NCBI GenBank assembly: GCA_002286855.1
Contig: NRSV01000001.1
Span: 1,216,276-1,280,275 of the forward strand
Source: Bipolaris cookei
Lineage: Eukaryota > Ascomycota > Dothideomycetes > Pleosporales > Pleosporaceae
Reading direction: 5' to 3'
DNA length: 64,000 nt
The notes beneath the pieces were generated by a model. The model was not told where the DNA came from and did no database searches. It worked only from the letters and a program-made list of their open reading frames with translations. Both the position numbers and the translations under genes were made by a program. Positions 21,173 through 31,964 of this stretch are shown here, one piece after another. Position 1 is the first letter of the stretch; every line of letters begins with the position of its first letter.

Positions 21173-22117
21173 ATGTCTCTACTTCGATCAACCACGCTGC
21201 GCTTAGCTTCCAGGCTCCACCTATTGCGAAATGCAGTCCAAGTCCAAGGTCGGACGTATGCCAGCGCGCGTAGTCTGCCCGCCAAGATGAACACAAGCAA
21301 CGTCCCGTGGTACGTTTAACAAAACCCTCGCAATGTCAAATTGAGCTTAAAATAACATGTTCCTGCAGGATGGCAGCTGCCGCCCTCGGCACCGCTGGGG
21401 GTCTTTATCTCGTCACAAAGCAAGACACAACCCACGGCGACAGCAAGCAAGCAAAAGCGCAACACACCAACGTGGGTGAGATCGCTTACAAAAATGAGGG
21501 CAACACTACGCCTTCAAAGGGTCAGATGAATCTCTTAATCGCCCCCACTGAACTGAAGCTAATAGATGAACCAGACAATGACTTTGCACCCGGGACTCAA
21601 AACGGCAAAAGCGGTGAAAAACTGGGTCAGAAAAAGATAGAAGAGAAACCCGATTCCAGCCAACCTGGCGCCGGTCGTCCTGACCCCGAAGAAGAAGGCG
21701 GTCTCGTAGGTCACGGGCCACGCGATCCCAAAAAGTCTGGGGACCCAGGCGCCGTGACGCCAGATTTATATGACAAGGTTCGTCTACTTACATCTACCTT
21801 GCTTTCTACTTCCCCCCCCCGAAACCCTAAACTCTTTAACTCTTTCTTCTTCTCCTTCTGGATCAGGATTGCTAATGCAACAACAGCCCGATCCCCGCGG
21901 CAAACCAACAAGTATGAACCACATGTCTGGCAAACAAGAGGGTCTCTCAAATGCAGATACGCATCATACGTCGCAGATCTCGCACCAATCAGAGAAGAGT
22001 AAGAAGGGAGAGGGTGTGGCGGAGACGGCGAAGCTGAAAGGGACTGTTTCGACGGATCGGCCGGGGCCGGAGAATAAGGAGGAGAGGGGGAAGGCGAGGA
22101 TGGATAAGAATGCTTAG
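21173..22117 (+). CDS. Predicted mitochondrial membrane-anchored protein, unknown function
   Basis: Exons 21173-21309, 21369-21777 and 21887-22117 give 258 residues. The N-terminus (MSLLRSTTLRLASRLHLLRN, followed by VQGRTYASA) is a classic mitochondrial presequence, rich in Arg/Leu/Ser with no acidic residues. A hydrophobic stretch MAAAALGTAGGLYLV follows across the first junction, and the rest is a charged, probably disordered tail rich in Gly, Lys, Glu and Pro. I read the third exon from the CAG acceptor at 21886 because this keeps a long frame to a TAG at 22117. I do not recognise a family. Confidence 0.7.
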
Positions 22118-22247
22118 GTATGGTCGAGAGTTTAGTACTCATAGTATCTACTGGGATTTATGTACGATATGATATGCAAGTATTCATGGAGTTTCAATCA
22201 TCATTCTTCTTGAGCACCTGTTCACTGTCCACCTACACACCCACTCC

Positions 22248-22856
22248 TCAATCCCGCCCACCAAACCAATCTACCCCCCTCACCAACCGATCACAAACAT
22301 ACCCCGTAACCACCGCATATACCCCCTTATGCACCAAATCAACCACCTGCTCATTAATCGGCCATGTCCACGGCACCGCGCTCACCCCCGCTGCCAACTC
22401 CACACTCTGATCCATCATCATCCTCACCCCCGTATGCACAAATACCGCAAACGGGCCAATCACCCCGTAATACGACATCGCGGCTCTTACAGGACCGCCA
22501 AGGATACCCATCCCGAAGTGATGGACGTGGTTGAGGAGGTTGATGTTGCGCTCGTAGAAGGAGGCGCTGACACCGAGGTGGTTGCCGATTGTGCGCGCGG
22601 GGACGTACGAGTTGGGGCGGTGGGTGAGGAATTGTTCGAGTTTGTTGGTACCGGACATGCTGGGTGGAGAGGGTTAGCTTGTGGGGTTTGATATGAGGGT
22701 TTGGGACGGGGTGGCATGTTACACGAGGGCACCGAGGAAGCCAGCGGAGAGGCCGATGGCGACTGCGCGGCCGAAACTGACTCTGGGCACGGAAGGGTAG
22801 AGAGATTTTGCGTCGGGGTAGGAGACGGTGCCCCCGGGGGTGTGGTATTGTGGCAT
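22248..22856 (-). CDS. Fungal multi-pass membrane protein, unknown function
   Basis: Exons 22856-22723 and 22659-22248 are joined across a 63-nt intron (GTAACA donor, GCTAACC branch site, CCCAG acceptor), giving 181 residues. It begins MPQYHTPGGTVSYPDAKSL. Hydrophobic segments occur around GRAVAIGLSAGFLGALVM, HHFGMGILGGPVRAAMSYYG, IGPFAVFVHTGVRMM and VHKGVYAVVTGYV. The pattern is that of a small integral membrane protein; the family is not recognised. It converges with the mitochondrial protein gene (stops about 130 bp apart) and diverges from the dehydrogenase gene at 23203. Confidence 0.75.
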
Positions 22857-23202
22857 TTTCTTTTGGTGTGTGTATTGGCGTTGTGTTGATGGAGATGGAG
22901 GCGAGGCTTGAGGGAGTTGAGAGAGTATAGTGCGTTATTAGACCTTGCGTCGGGTCGAGGTAATGCGGATCTAATATTTCATTCATTTTGACGTCACACG
23001 GTGAAATCGACATTCAGCTATCGTGAAAGCTGCATTCGCTGCTCGGAACAGCGACCGACGTTGCTTCGTCATAGCAGCGTCAGAATGCTTTTATTGTAAG
23101 GTATTCGTATGCTGACGATATCAGATATGATAAAAGGGTGATTTGGATACCGAATTGAACTCTCAACTCTTCATCTTCTTGAAATAACAAACACAAACAA
23201 TC

Positions 23203-24752
23203 ATGGCTGGAAACTTTGCAGCAACGCAGGCTGAGAAGGTCCTTGGGCACGATCAGCAGAGTACCGTGACGCAAACTGATATCTCCAATCCTGATCGCGA
23301 TGGAAAGAAGTATGCGGACCCTTCTGGCGAGAAGATGAAAGCGCTGGTGTGGATGGGGAAGAATGACGTACGTGTTCGTATGTGTAACCCATCCAGAATT
23401 TCCATGATACTTCAACTGAATATTCCCGGATAGAGGATGTCAGCAAGCCCAAGCTCCTCGAGGACCACGATGTGCTTGTACGAGTCACCGGTTCAACTGT
23501 CTGCGGAAGCGACGTGCATCTCCTGCACGGTGTCATCATCCAGACGGAAAAGGGAGATGTCCTTGGTCACGAGTTCTGTGGCGTCGTCGAACAAGTTGGG
23601 TCTAAAGTTACTGAGCGAAAAGTTGGAGATCGCGTGGTGAATAGCTTTGTTGTTTCTTGTGGTGAGTGTAGGTTTTGCAAACAGAATCTTACGACGGCTT
23701 GCGATAGGACGAATGCGTCTACCGTTCACCAGATGCTGTATGGTGAGAAGATGGGGGGTATATTTGGGTATTCGCATTTTGTGGGAGGATATGCCGGCGG
23801 GCAGGCGGAGTATGTGAGGGTACCGTTTGGCGATCAGAACCTCTTGAAGTTGCCGGACAGTGTTCCTTTTGAGAAGGGTAAGTTGTTTAGTTGGGCTTAC
23901 TAGTGGACGATGCTGATAACAAGAAGGACTTTATCTTTCTGACGTACTTCCGACTTCCTATCACAGCGTGTGTGACACGGGTGTCTATGAAGGCGACAGC
24001 ATTGCCATCTGGGGTCTTGGACCTATTGGTCTCATGGCATGTGTATGGGCGTTCAAGAAGGGCGCGAAGCGTGTCATTGGCATCGACAACAATTGGCGCA
24101 CTGAATTTGCAAAGCAAAAGATCCCAGGACTGGAGACAATCAACTACCAAGAGCTCAAGAAGCAGTCCATTCCTGCCAAGATCCATGAGATGGTCCCCGG
24201 AGGTGTCGATGCTTGCATCGAAGCTAGCGGTGGAGAGTATGCAAAGACTTGGATACACAAGCTTGAGTTAATGTCTGGAATGGAGCAGGATACATCCGAG
24301 ATGATCAACGAATGTATTTACTCAACTAGGAAGTTTGGCCGAGTCGGTATCATTGGGGATTACGTTGGATGTAAGTTGTCGAATCGTAGTTGGCTGTGGA
24401 CTTGGACTTATTGTGTTACAGTTACGAACCACTTCAACATTGGTGCGGTTATGGAACGCGGTATTCGAATGATTGGCTGCGGACAGTGTCCTGTTCAGAA
24501 ATGTAGGGATCTCACGTCGAAACAGGTGGGCTTATTTATTGACATGCAGCAGATTGGAAGGAAATTCTTGAAATGCTGGAAAAGGGTGAGGTTGATCCAA
24601 CATTCATGGTGACCCATCGTTTTAAGATTGAGGGCATTGCAAAGGCATACTACCTGCAGGAGAAGCGCCAGGATGGCTTACTCAAGTGCTTCGTTGAAAC
24701 CAGATTCTCGGAGCCGCGGGCTGCTGGTACCCCAGAACTGAAGGAACTTTGA
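23203..24752 (+). CDS. Zinc-dependent alcohol/formaldehyde dehydrogenase (MDR family)
   Basis: Five exons: 23203-23377, 23434-23877, 23924-24370, 24422-24502 and 24553-24752, giving 448 residues. Catalytic zinc ligands lie in STVCGSDVHLLHG and GHEFCGVVEQVGS. The structural zinc loop is CGECRFCKQNLTTAC. The nucleotide-binding turn is WGLGPIGLMA. This is the medium-chain dehydrogenase fold, closest in layout to fungal formaldehyde/alcohol dehydrogenases with a long N-terminal extension and an insertion around the MLYGEKMGGIFGYSHFVGGY stretch. The exact substrate cannot be read from sequence. The last intron ends in CAGCAG (24547-24552), so two acceptors three bases apart are possible (KYWKEIL or KSDWKEIL). 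The start context AATCATGGC is good. Confidence 0.9.
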
Positions 24753-24980
24753 GGAACTTGTTTTTTGGACATGTAGTATTTTCTAATTATTTTTTCAGAA
24801 TGACGATATGATGAATTCCAGAGTTATTTGCCTGCATGTCTCACGATGGCGCATGCGTGACTCCGAGGCCTTCAGTTGACAAACGAATGACATGCCTCTT
24901 ATTAGATTTCTCCACCTCATTTGTTAAGTGATATATGAGTTGCTTGTTCCACATCAAAGTTGGAATCATCCTCTTCCACT

Positions 24981-26711
24981 ATGCTCTCCTTCCGTATCCG
25001 TCGCCCCTTGCTATTGTCACTTCGAACATTCACGACTCCTCTGCTGTCTTCCCGATCCTTCTCACACACAGCTTTCATGTCTTCCCACAACCAAACAACT
25101 CTCCAAGATGGAGAGAAAATGACCCTAGGACAAGGGGGCAAGGAGACTGCTACATACGAAGACCTCAAAGCCTCCGACGAGGCGCATCAAATGCACGGCT
25201 TTGGTCATCCCCTCATGCAAAAGGGGCCAAGACAGCTTGTCGTCTTCGAGTCGGGCGACGGGGCCGTTCTGAAAGATGTCATGGGAAAAGAGTATCTGGA
25301 TGCCATGGGAGGCATTACCGTCGCCCATCTTGGTCACGGCCGCAAGGATCTCGCGCAAGTTGCTTTTGAGCAGGTTGGTCAGATACTACCTTGTTTCTGA
25401 CGACTAAACTAACGCCGAAGCAAAGATGACGAAGCTGGAAGTCTCTTCCAACCAACGTAATCTGACCAACAACAATGCAGTTAAACTCTGCGAGCGCCTC
25501 TCCAGCCTCGCGGCTCAAGCTTTCCCAGAGAAAATGACTGGTTCCCGCGTGTACCTCACTACTGGCGGTGGCGAGGGCATAGAAGCTGCGTACCATCTTG
25601 CTTTACGCTACTGGAATAAGTCTGGACCTCTAGGTACTAGCTACGGTGGAGGCTACAAGAAGCAGAAACTCATTTCTTTTCGTAATTGCTACCATGGCAG
25701 CACGTTTATTCCTGCATCTATGAAGCCCGAATTTTCCGACTATGGGTGGAAGAGGTGGATGGAGGGCCATGGCCGCGATGTTTATGAGAGCAGCTCGCAT
25801 CGGATGTTTTGCAATATCGATCCCCCGCATGAGCTGTTCTTTGAAAGGAGCAAGTTGAAGCATGGGGAAAATGTTGGGCAGGCGGCTGGTAAGTGTTGTT
25901 GTTGTGTGAGTTCCATTGGTATGCTACTGATGCTGGAATAGCACGGGAACTGGAAGAACGGATTCTCCAAGAAGGCGCAGATACTGTTGCCGCTTTTGTG
26001 TTTGAGCCGGTTCAAGGCGATGGCGGCGCGGTCGACATGCACCGCGACTTCTTCCCGCTCGCGGAGCAGATTTGCAGAAAGTACGGCATCTTGATGATTG
26101 CAGATGAGATAATGTCGTTTGCCAAGACAGGGCACTGGTTTGGCATGGAGTTGTACGGCATCTGCCCAGATATCATGGTCATCAGCAAGGGTCTGACGTG
26201 TGGCTATCTTCCTGCGGGAGCCGTGATTTACCGCAACGATATTTGGAAAACCGCATTCAACAACATCAGCACTAAGATGATGCTGTCGGATGTTTGGCAA
26301 CACGACTACACTTGGTCTGGACATCCAGTCTGCTCTGCCGTTGCTCTCCGCGCGCTCGACATCATCGACCAGGAGAACTTGATCGAGCTGTGTGCGAAGC
26401 GCGGCAGGGAGTTTCTCGATATACTCAAGTCGGAGCTTGAGGGTTTGCATACCGTTCAGCAAGTTCGTGGAACTGGTATCATGATTGGGATCGATCTCAT
26501 TTCTGACATCGCAACGGATATCGAGCAAAAGATGCTTCTAGAATACGGTGTTGTGCTGAGGGCGAGTACAAACAAGCATTGCCTGCTTCTAACACCGCCT
26601 TACTCTATGACGGATGAGCAATTTGGAAAGGTGGCCGAGTCGCTGAGGAAGGTTTTGAGAAGTTTTGCTACGTTAGGGGAGAGCGCGATAAGCAAGAGCC
26701 GTCAACATTGA
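24981..26711 (+). CDS. Class III aminotransferase, mitochondrial
   Basis: Exons 24981-25373, 25426-25888 and 25942-26711 give 541 residues. The N-terminus (MLSFRIRRPLLLSLRTFTTP, then SSRSFSHTAF) is a mitochondrial targeting presequence. Class III signatures are present: TTGGGEGIEAAYHLALRYW, SFRNCYHGST, FVFEPVQGDGGAV, LMIADEIMSFAKTGHWFG and the PLP lysine in VISKGLTCGYLPAG (Lys about 368). Enzymes of this fold move amino groups between omega-amino acids (beta-alanine, GABA, ornithine) and keto acids; the substrate is not determined here. It lies 229 bp downstream of the dehydrogenase in the same orientation. Both could serve amino-aldehyde catabolism, but that is only inference. Confidence 0.9.
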
Positions 26712-27707
26712 GTCATGGGTATGGCCTGGCTTTTGGGTTAGTTAGGGAGAAACTGGTAATTACGCAAGGCGGGATGTCCGCTAGGTCCCATCATATAAAG
26801 TTTTGCATGTGAATGTGGTAATTAGTTGATGATGTCATATTTTGTGGAAGGAACCCCTGATCTATCGCTGGGTTGAACCTACTTCTCAGCTCTTGGCTCT
26901 ATACTTTACATACTGTTCCTGTCATTCATTTCACTTAGATTTAACTTATTTCCTTCTCATTTTACCAACAATGTTTAGTGAAAGTCTCATGATCTGGACG
27001 TGGCCTATGCAACTGAATGTCTGCCTTCCGTCAACCTCCGATCGGCACTTGCTCGTGATTGGCTACTTCAGAGCCGTTCCGTCTGACGACATACGATCTC
27101 TCCACCGTCAAAGGCAGATTCAATTGTCATTGTAATATCTTTTTTAATATGGTCAACAATCCTAGATCCCTGCCACTATTGTACACCATTGGTTGCGCCG
27201 CGTACCACAGTTTACCACAAGGAACTCTATTCGTTCGAGTAGGAAACCTTATTCGAGGGTTGAGTACCCCTGAGATTGCAGAGATGGGATACCCTCATCA
27301 CATTGATATTTCATCCACGGAAAACACTGAGCGAACTGCTATGGAGGCACTGCAAAAACAGTAGATAAAGCTAATGCGTTTACTCCTAATTTCGACCCAG
27401 TTTTGCTCTCTGTTATCGCGGGTGATAGTGTATTGTGAAACGAACGAAATAGTCCTTACTAACTGCATGTTTCTTTGGCGAATATAGGGTGGGGCTGTCC
27501 TTTAAATATCGCCAAGGAAGCATACAACCTCTGGAAGGGCCGATATGCTTGCCCGGAGCCCGTCTAACGTACTTATAACATGAGCGGGGATGAAAACTTG
27601 AATTACAACTTACACTGCCTGGATCACAGCTTCAGTTCAGTGAAACAACCAAGCCAAAGAGAAACCAATCCTCCCACTTAATTCGAATCTATAGATCAAC
27701 ACATGTA
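26712..27707. other. Intergenic region with one doubtful small frame
   Basis: A 72-codon frame from ATG 27149 to 27364 (MVNNPRSLPLLYTIGCAAYH onwards) has no recognised motif. I do not call it a gene. The last 100 bp form the upstream region of the fasciclin gene. Confidence 0.4.
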
Positions 27708-28813
27708 ATGCTGTTCAAACGCATGTGTCCAGTGGCTTTGCTGGCAGCTCTCACATCTTCCTCCATAGCTGAACGAGCTACCGTAGACGCTCTGCCCCTC
27801 CTGACTGCCATATCCGAAGATCCGGAACTCTCCACTTTCTATAGTCTTGTCAATAGCACGGGAGGTACTAGCGGTATTCCAGGCCCACCTTTTGAAGAGC
27901 GCTTCAACAGCCTCACGGATGGACGGAAGTACACGGCTTTTGCACCCGTCAATTCTGTAGGTAGCGAAAGTAAGATATATCAAAACCGGTGGATTACTGA
28001 TCTATATAGGCATTTGAGGCGTTGCAACCGGGACTAGCAGCATTTCTGACCACACCAGCATCCTATGTGCTCCTCGAGGCCATCCTGAGAACTCACATCG
28101 CGGAAGGATTGGTGACAACAGAGGAAGTCCGCACTTCGGAAAAGCCCGTTATAAGCATAGAAGGCATACCTCTCAAGTTTACATCCGAGAATAACACCAT
28201 CGTGATCAACAACCAAGCCAAATTAGTTTCTGCTCAGGGTACTGTTGTTGGCAACGGAGCAATCTTCAAAATCGCCTCAATAATCGACCCCTTGGTATCA
28301 ATTTTCGGAACCGACGTGAACAAGAACGGATCTACCGTCACATCCGCTAGACGTCGACAAGCAAAAAACATCTTAGAGTACGAGTTGAGACCCTCAGGAA
28401 CCATCACATCAGCCCTATATTCTTTGCCAGACCTCTCGACATACGTAAATCTCTTGAACGCAACATCTCCGGCTTTCTTCAGCTTTCTAGACTCATCTTT
28501 GCCCACTGGCAAATACATCTCCATCTTCGCCCCAAGTAATGCGGCTCTTGCGGCTATCGGGCAAAGCGCCAAGGCTATTCAACCTAGCAACCAGCCGTTT
28601 ACTTCGTACTTGCTTGCGTATCCGTTTGTAGATACGACAACAGTTGGTAGTGAAAAGTCGATTGTTGGGTTCCCGGCGACTGTGAGGAGAGATAGCGAAG
28701 GGGTTGTTATGAGTGTAAATAATGCGGCGGTGAAGGGAGAGCCGAAGTGCGTCGGGAATGCGTGCGTGTATGTTGTTGATAGGTGGTTGGACCCTGTTTT
28801 TGGGTTGTTTTAG
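27708..28813 (+). CDS. Secreted fasciclin (FAS1) domain protein
   Basis: Exons 27708-27956 and 28010-28813 give 350 residues. A signal peptide is likely at the N-terminus (MLFKRMCPVALLAALTSSSI). Two FAS1-type modules can be seen: the first with YTAFAPVNS and LLEAILRTHIAEG, the second with STYVNLLNATSPAFFSFLD, YISIFAPSNAAL and the terminal CVYVVDRWLDPV. FAS1 domains mediate adhesion at cell surfaces and walls. There is no obvious GPI-anchor tail: the protein stops right after the second module. A transposase remnant begins about 25 bp after the stop codon, so the original 3' region may have been replaced. Confidence 0.82.
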
Positions 28814-28837
28814 GCGAATGGCGCACGGGAATATCTT

Positions 28838-30019
28838 TTGACGAAGGCGAAGTATAGTATCGTAGATGAAGATATCTATAACTTTGATGAGACTGGCTTC
28901 ATTATGGGCAAGATTTTATCGCAGTCAGTTATCATAGGCTCAGAAAAACTAGGGAAATAAAAAAAGATCCAGCCAGGCAATCGGAAGTGGGTTACCCAGA
29001 TATAAGGCGTTGGCGCAACGGAAGCGTATCCCAGCCTTTCTCGTCTTCGCAGGCAAGGTCCTGATCTCCACTTGGTTTATGGAGGACCTGCCACGCGACT
29101 GGGTTATTCGAGTTAGTCCTAACGGCTGGACGAACAACAACCTAGCGCTTGACTGGCTCCGTCACTTCGATTCCCATGCGCGTCCTATAGGGACGCATAG
29201 GCTGCTCATTATTGACGGTTACGAGAGCCACTGCTCGGTGGATTTCTGAGATCTCTGCGAAGAGAAGAAGACAATACTCCTCTGTATACCTCCCCAATCG
29301 TCGCACCTCTTACACCTTCTTGATGTGGGCTGCTTCTCGCCGTTAAAGCGCGCGTACGGCGACGCTATCTCGGTCTTGGCATGTAATTGCATCCACCATA
29401 TTAGCAAAGAAACCTTCCTACTAGCGTTCAAAATGGCCTATTATAAGGCTATTATAATAGAAAATATCTGCGGAGGGTTTCGAGGTGCTGGACTTACGCC
29501 ACACGATTATCACATTGTTTTATCACAGCTTGACGTCGTGCTGTGTACACCAACTTCACTAGCGCAAAAAACAGCACCTGGGACCCAAAAACGCCGCGTA
29601 ACGCGCGCGAAATGGAGGCGCAGGCTACGCTTATTCGAAACCGCATGCAAATCCAGCAAGGGCCTCCTACAAGTTCTCTTAAAGAGTAGATGCAGCAGTT
29701 GAGTAAGGGAGCCCAGCAGATAGCACATAATATGGTGTTGATGCAGGAGGAAATAAGTTGCCTAAGAGACGCTGTTGAAACATCAACAAAGCGAAAAACT
29801 CGCAAGCAGCGCTACGTACAGGTGGAGGGGTCCCAAACAGTTGGCCAAGTAGCTGATCAGATCGCTGAGGCAGAGGATAGCAGCTGTAATGACGGTGCAA
29901 CGTCTGTGAAGAGAGTGTGCAGTGAACGGCGCTGCGGACGTTGCAGCCAAATTGGACATAACTCTCGCATATGCCAAGCAGAATTAGACGATACAGAAGA
30001 TAGCGATCAGTCTGAATAA
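28838..30019 (+). pseudogene. 5'-truncated pogo-type transposase with CCHC knuckle
   Basis: The similarity begins inside the transposase at TKAKYSIVDEDIYNFDETGF (about 28838-28900), so the whole DNA-binding half is missing. A frame change is needed before 29010, where the frame continues with PAFLVFAGK, DWVIRVSPNGWTNNN, LLIIDGYESH and LLDVGCFSPLKRAY. All three catalytic aspartates are present. The C-terminal part is in another frame (29690-30019) and ends with CGRCSQIGHNSRIC, a CX2CX4HX4C knuckle. Internal stops confirm it is dead. Confidence 0.8.
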
Positions 30020-30991
30020 CAATATTTTATTCTACTTGTTGGCCTAGTAAATGTATCACGGGGTGAATTAACTTGCAGCTGCAGTACTATAACGGGGAAG
30101 CGGATTGATTGTCTGTATCTGCTATCGTGTCCAGTACTTACAGCGCCTGCGCACACGGCCGCAGGCGTACGAGCCGGTAAGCAGCAGGGACGTTGTTTTG
30201 ATGGAGAGACTGCGCCGTTCTGTGGTGAAACACGTTAGCAATATCAACGTATCTTTTCGTGCGCAGTGCTAGGTATGTAAAGGTATAGGCGCAGAGTTAG
30301 TATCTCACAAATATATATAAGAGTAACGAACTCTTGGTTAGATGATCAAATATGTTTTAAAGCGACTTTTATTTCTTCCAATGAGGGGTGTAACTTTGAG
30401 TTGTTTGCCCCATGAAGTGCGTGTGATAGTTATGCGAAATTGAGAAGGTCTTCTAAAAGCAAGTAAGACAATTTTTACCCGTTTATTAAATAAAACAAAT
30501 AAACAAACAAATCAATTTATAGTGCTACCTGGGTCCCATAGGAGTCTATGAACACTAGAGAGTCGCCTTTAGATACAGGGCAAACATGGGGATCATCCCC
30601 TTAACACCCCTGCCTTCGTACCATTGTCTTCTTCCCTTCCCTCTTCATGTCCATCAATTTCTGCCGGTGCTGCCCTTAATGAGGGGAGCAGAGGACAAGT
30701 TTTGTTTTAGCGGGTTAGTTGGAATGGAGCCTACTCCTCCATGACCCGTTTGTTATGGTGCCAAGTTAGGAAAATAAGTCCGTGTGGACCTTTTCCGATT
30801 TGGATTTTTTTTTAAAAAAAGGACTAGATTTTTTCGCTAAGTTACAGCGGGGGCCTACAATTCTCGGTACTGAACTGGGCAACAAGAGAAAGTAATGTAG
30901 TACATGCCAGCCAAAATCTGAATATAATCGTATTGCATGTTTATCGAAAGTTATTAGAATAAACGACGATGCGCTGCCTAGCCTACCCCTC
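30020..30991. other. Intergenic region
   Basis: No coding frame is supported. It contains A/T-rich stretches (30480-30530), a poly-T/poly-A patch (30808-30820) and some GC-rich sequence near 30145-30190. It covers the space between the transposase remnant and the 3' end of the minus-strand hydrolase gene. Confidence 0.5.
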
Positions 30992-31964
30992 TTACGCCAA
31001 CTCAGCCATTTCTCTAATTGCATCCGCTATCTGCTTCATCAACTGTCTCCCCCTAGGAAAGTCGTGTCCAAATTCGTGATGAATCTCCTCCGCATCAAAT
31101 TGGTCACAGAGCTCAACCAGATGTTTCCCATGATGCGGGTCCACGTAATCTTCCGCCGTGCTTCTTACGTGAAGAGTCGGAATCTCAATTAGTGCAGGTT
31201 GCAACTTGTTTCGCTCCCACCGACACAGTCCGTAAGTACCATCGCTCAGAAAGGCAGTCCCATCTGAGATCATTTTCCCTTCTAGTCTGCTCAAGAGTCC
31301 GAGCAACTTCTTATGATCCACCTGATCTTCTTCGCTAACACCAAGCTTGTGTCGCAGCGCGCTAGGTCGGAGAAACATTTCTTTTGCTTGTTGAAATGTT
31401 TGCGAAATGTCAACGTGACCACTCACCGTGTCGACATCGTCGACTTTGAAGACGCGTAATGGCGATGCGCCGTTCACGAAGACGGCAAAACGGAATAGAG
31501 GCTCGATAACAGTTTCGGAGCGAGCAGCTTCAATCATGAGCTCGGCCGCTAGTGCTGCTCCGCCAGAGTAGGCGAAAACACCATCGAAGGGACCGTGGCT
31601 CCGTATAATGTGGAGGAGCTCTTCATGAGTCTGTATGATAGATTGGGGGTCAAATGGGTTGTAGTATGTGTACAAAGGGAGCTTGGAAAAGTCGGATGTG
31701 TGTAGAGACCAGTTTCCTGTTACAAACACCGAACATGTTAGTCATGTTCCTCCAAGTAGTAATCTCATATTTCTTACCTTCAGTGTGGCGGACGGTGCCT
31801 TGAACGAAGACCCACTCAAAATCTTCTAGTGCTGCACGGATAGGAGCCGTTTGCATGCGGAAAATCTGGGGATGTAATCAGAAAGAGGGAAGTTCATAAG
31901 GGGAATTTGACATCTTGCTAACCTCATTATTAGAGCCTCGTCCGTGGAGGCAAAGAATCTTCAT
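30992..31964 (-). CDS. FSH-family serine hydrolase
   Basis: Exons 31964-31923, 31865-31778 and 31716-30992 are joined across introns of 57 and 61 nt, giving 284 residues. It begins with the family signature MKILCLHGRGSNNE, has the nucleophile in FDGVFAYSGGAALAAELM (Ser about 94; Ala-x-Ser-x-Gly instead of the usual Gly-x-Ser-x-Gly), an acid in AEDYVDPHHGK and the catalytic histidine in EFGHDFPRG. FSH1-type alpha/beta hydrolases are small cytosolic esterases, and relatives often sit in fungal secondary-metabolite clusters. No cluster is visible here. The start is fixed by the conserved N-terminus. Confidence 0.9.

Noticed and set aside
23203..26711. Dehydrogenase and aminotransferase as a defined catabolic operon-like pair
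   Set aside because: Co-orientation and closeness alone are weak evidence in fungi and the substrates are not known; mentioned only as inference.
27149..27364. 72-codon plus-strand frame before the fasciclin gene
   Set aside because: No motif, no splice partners, low-complexity surroundings; not enough to call a gene.
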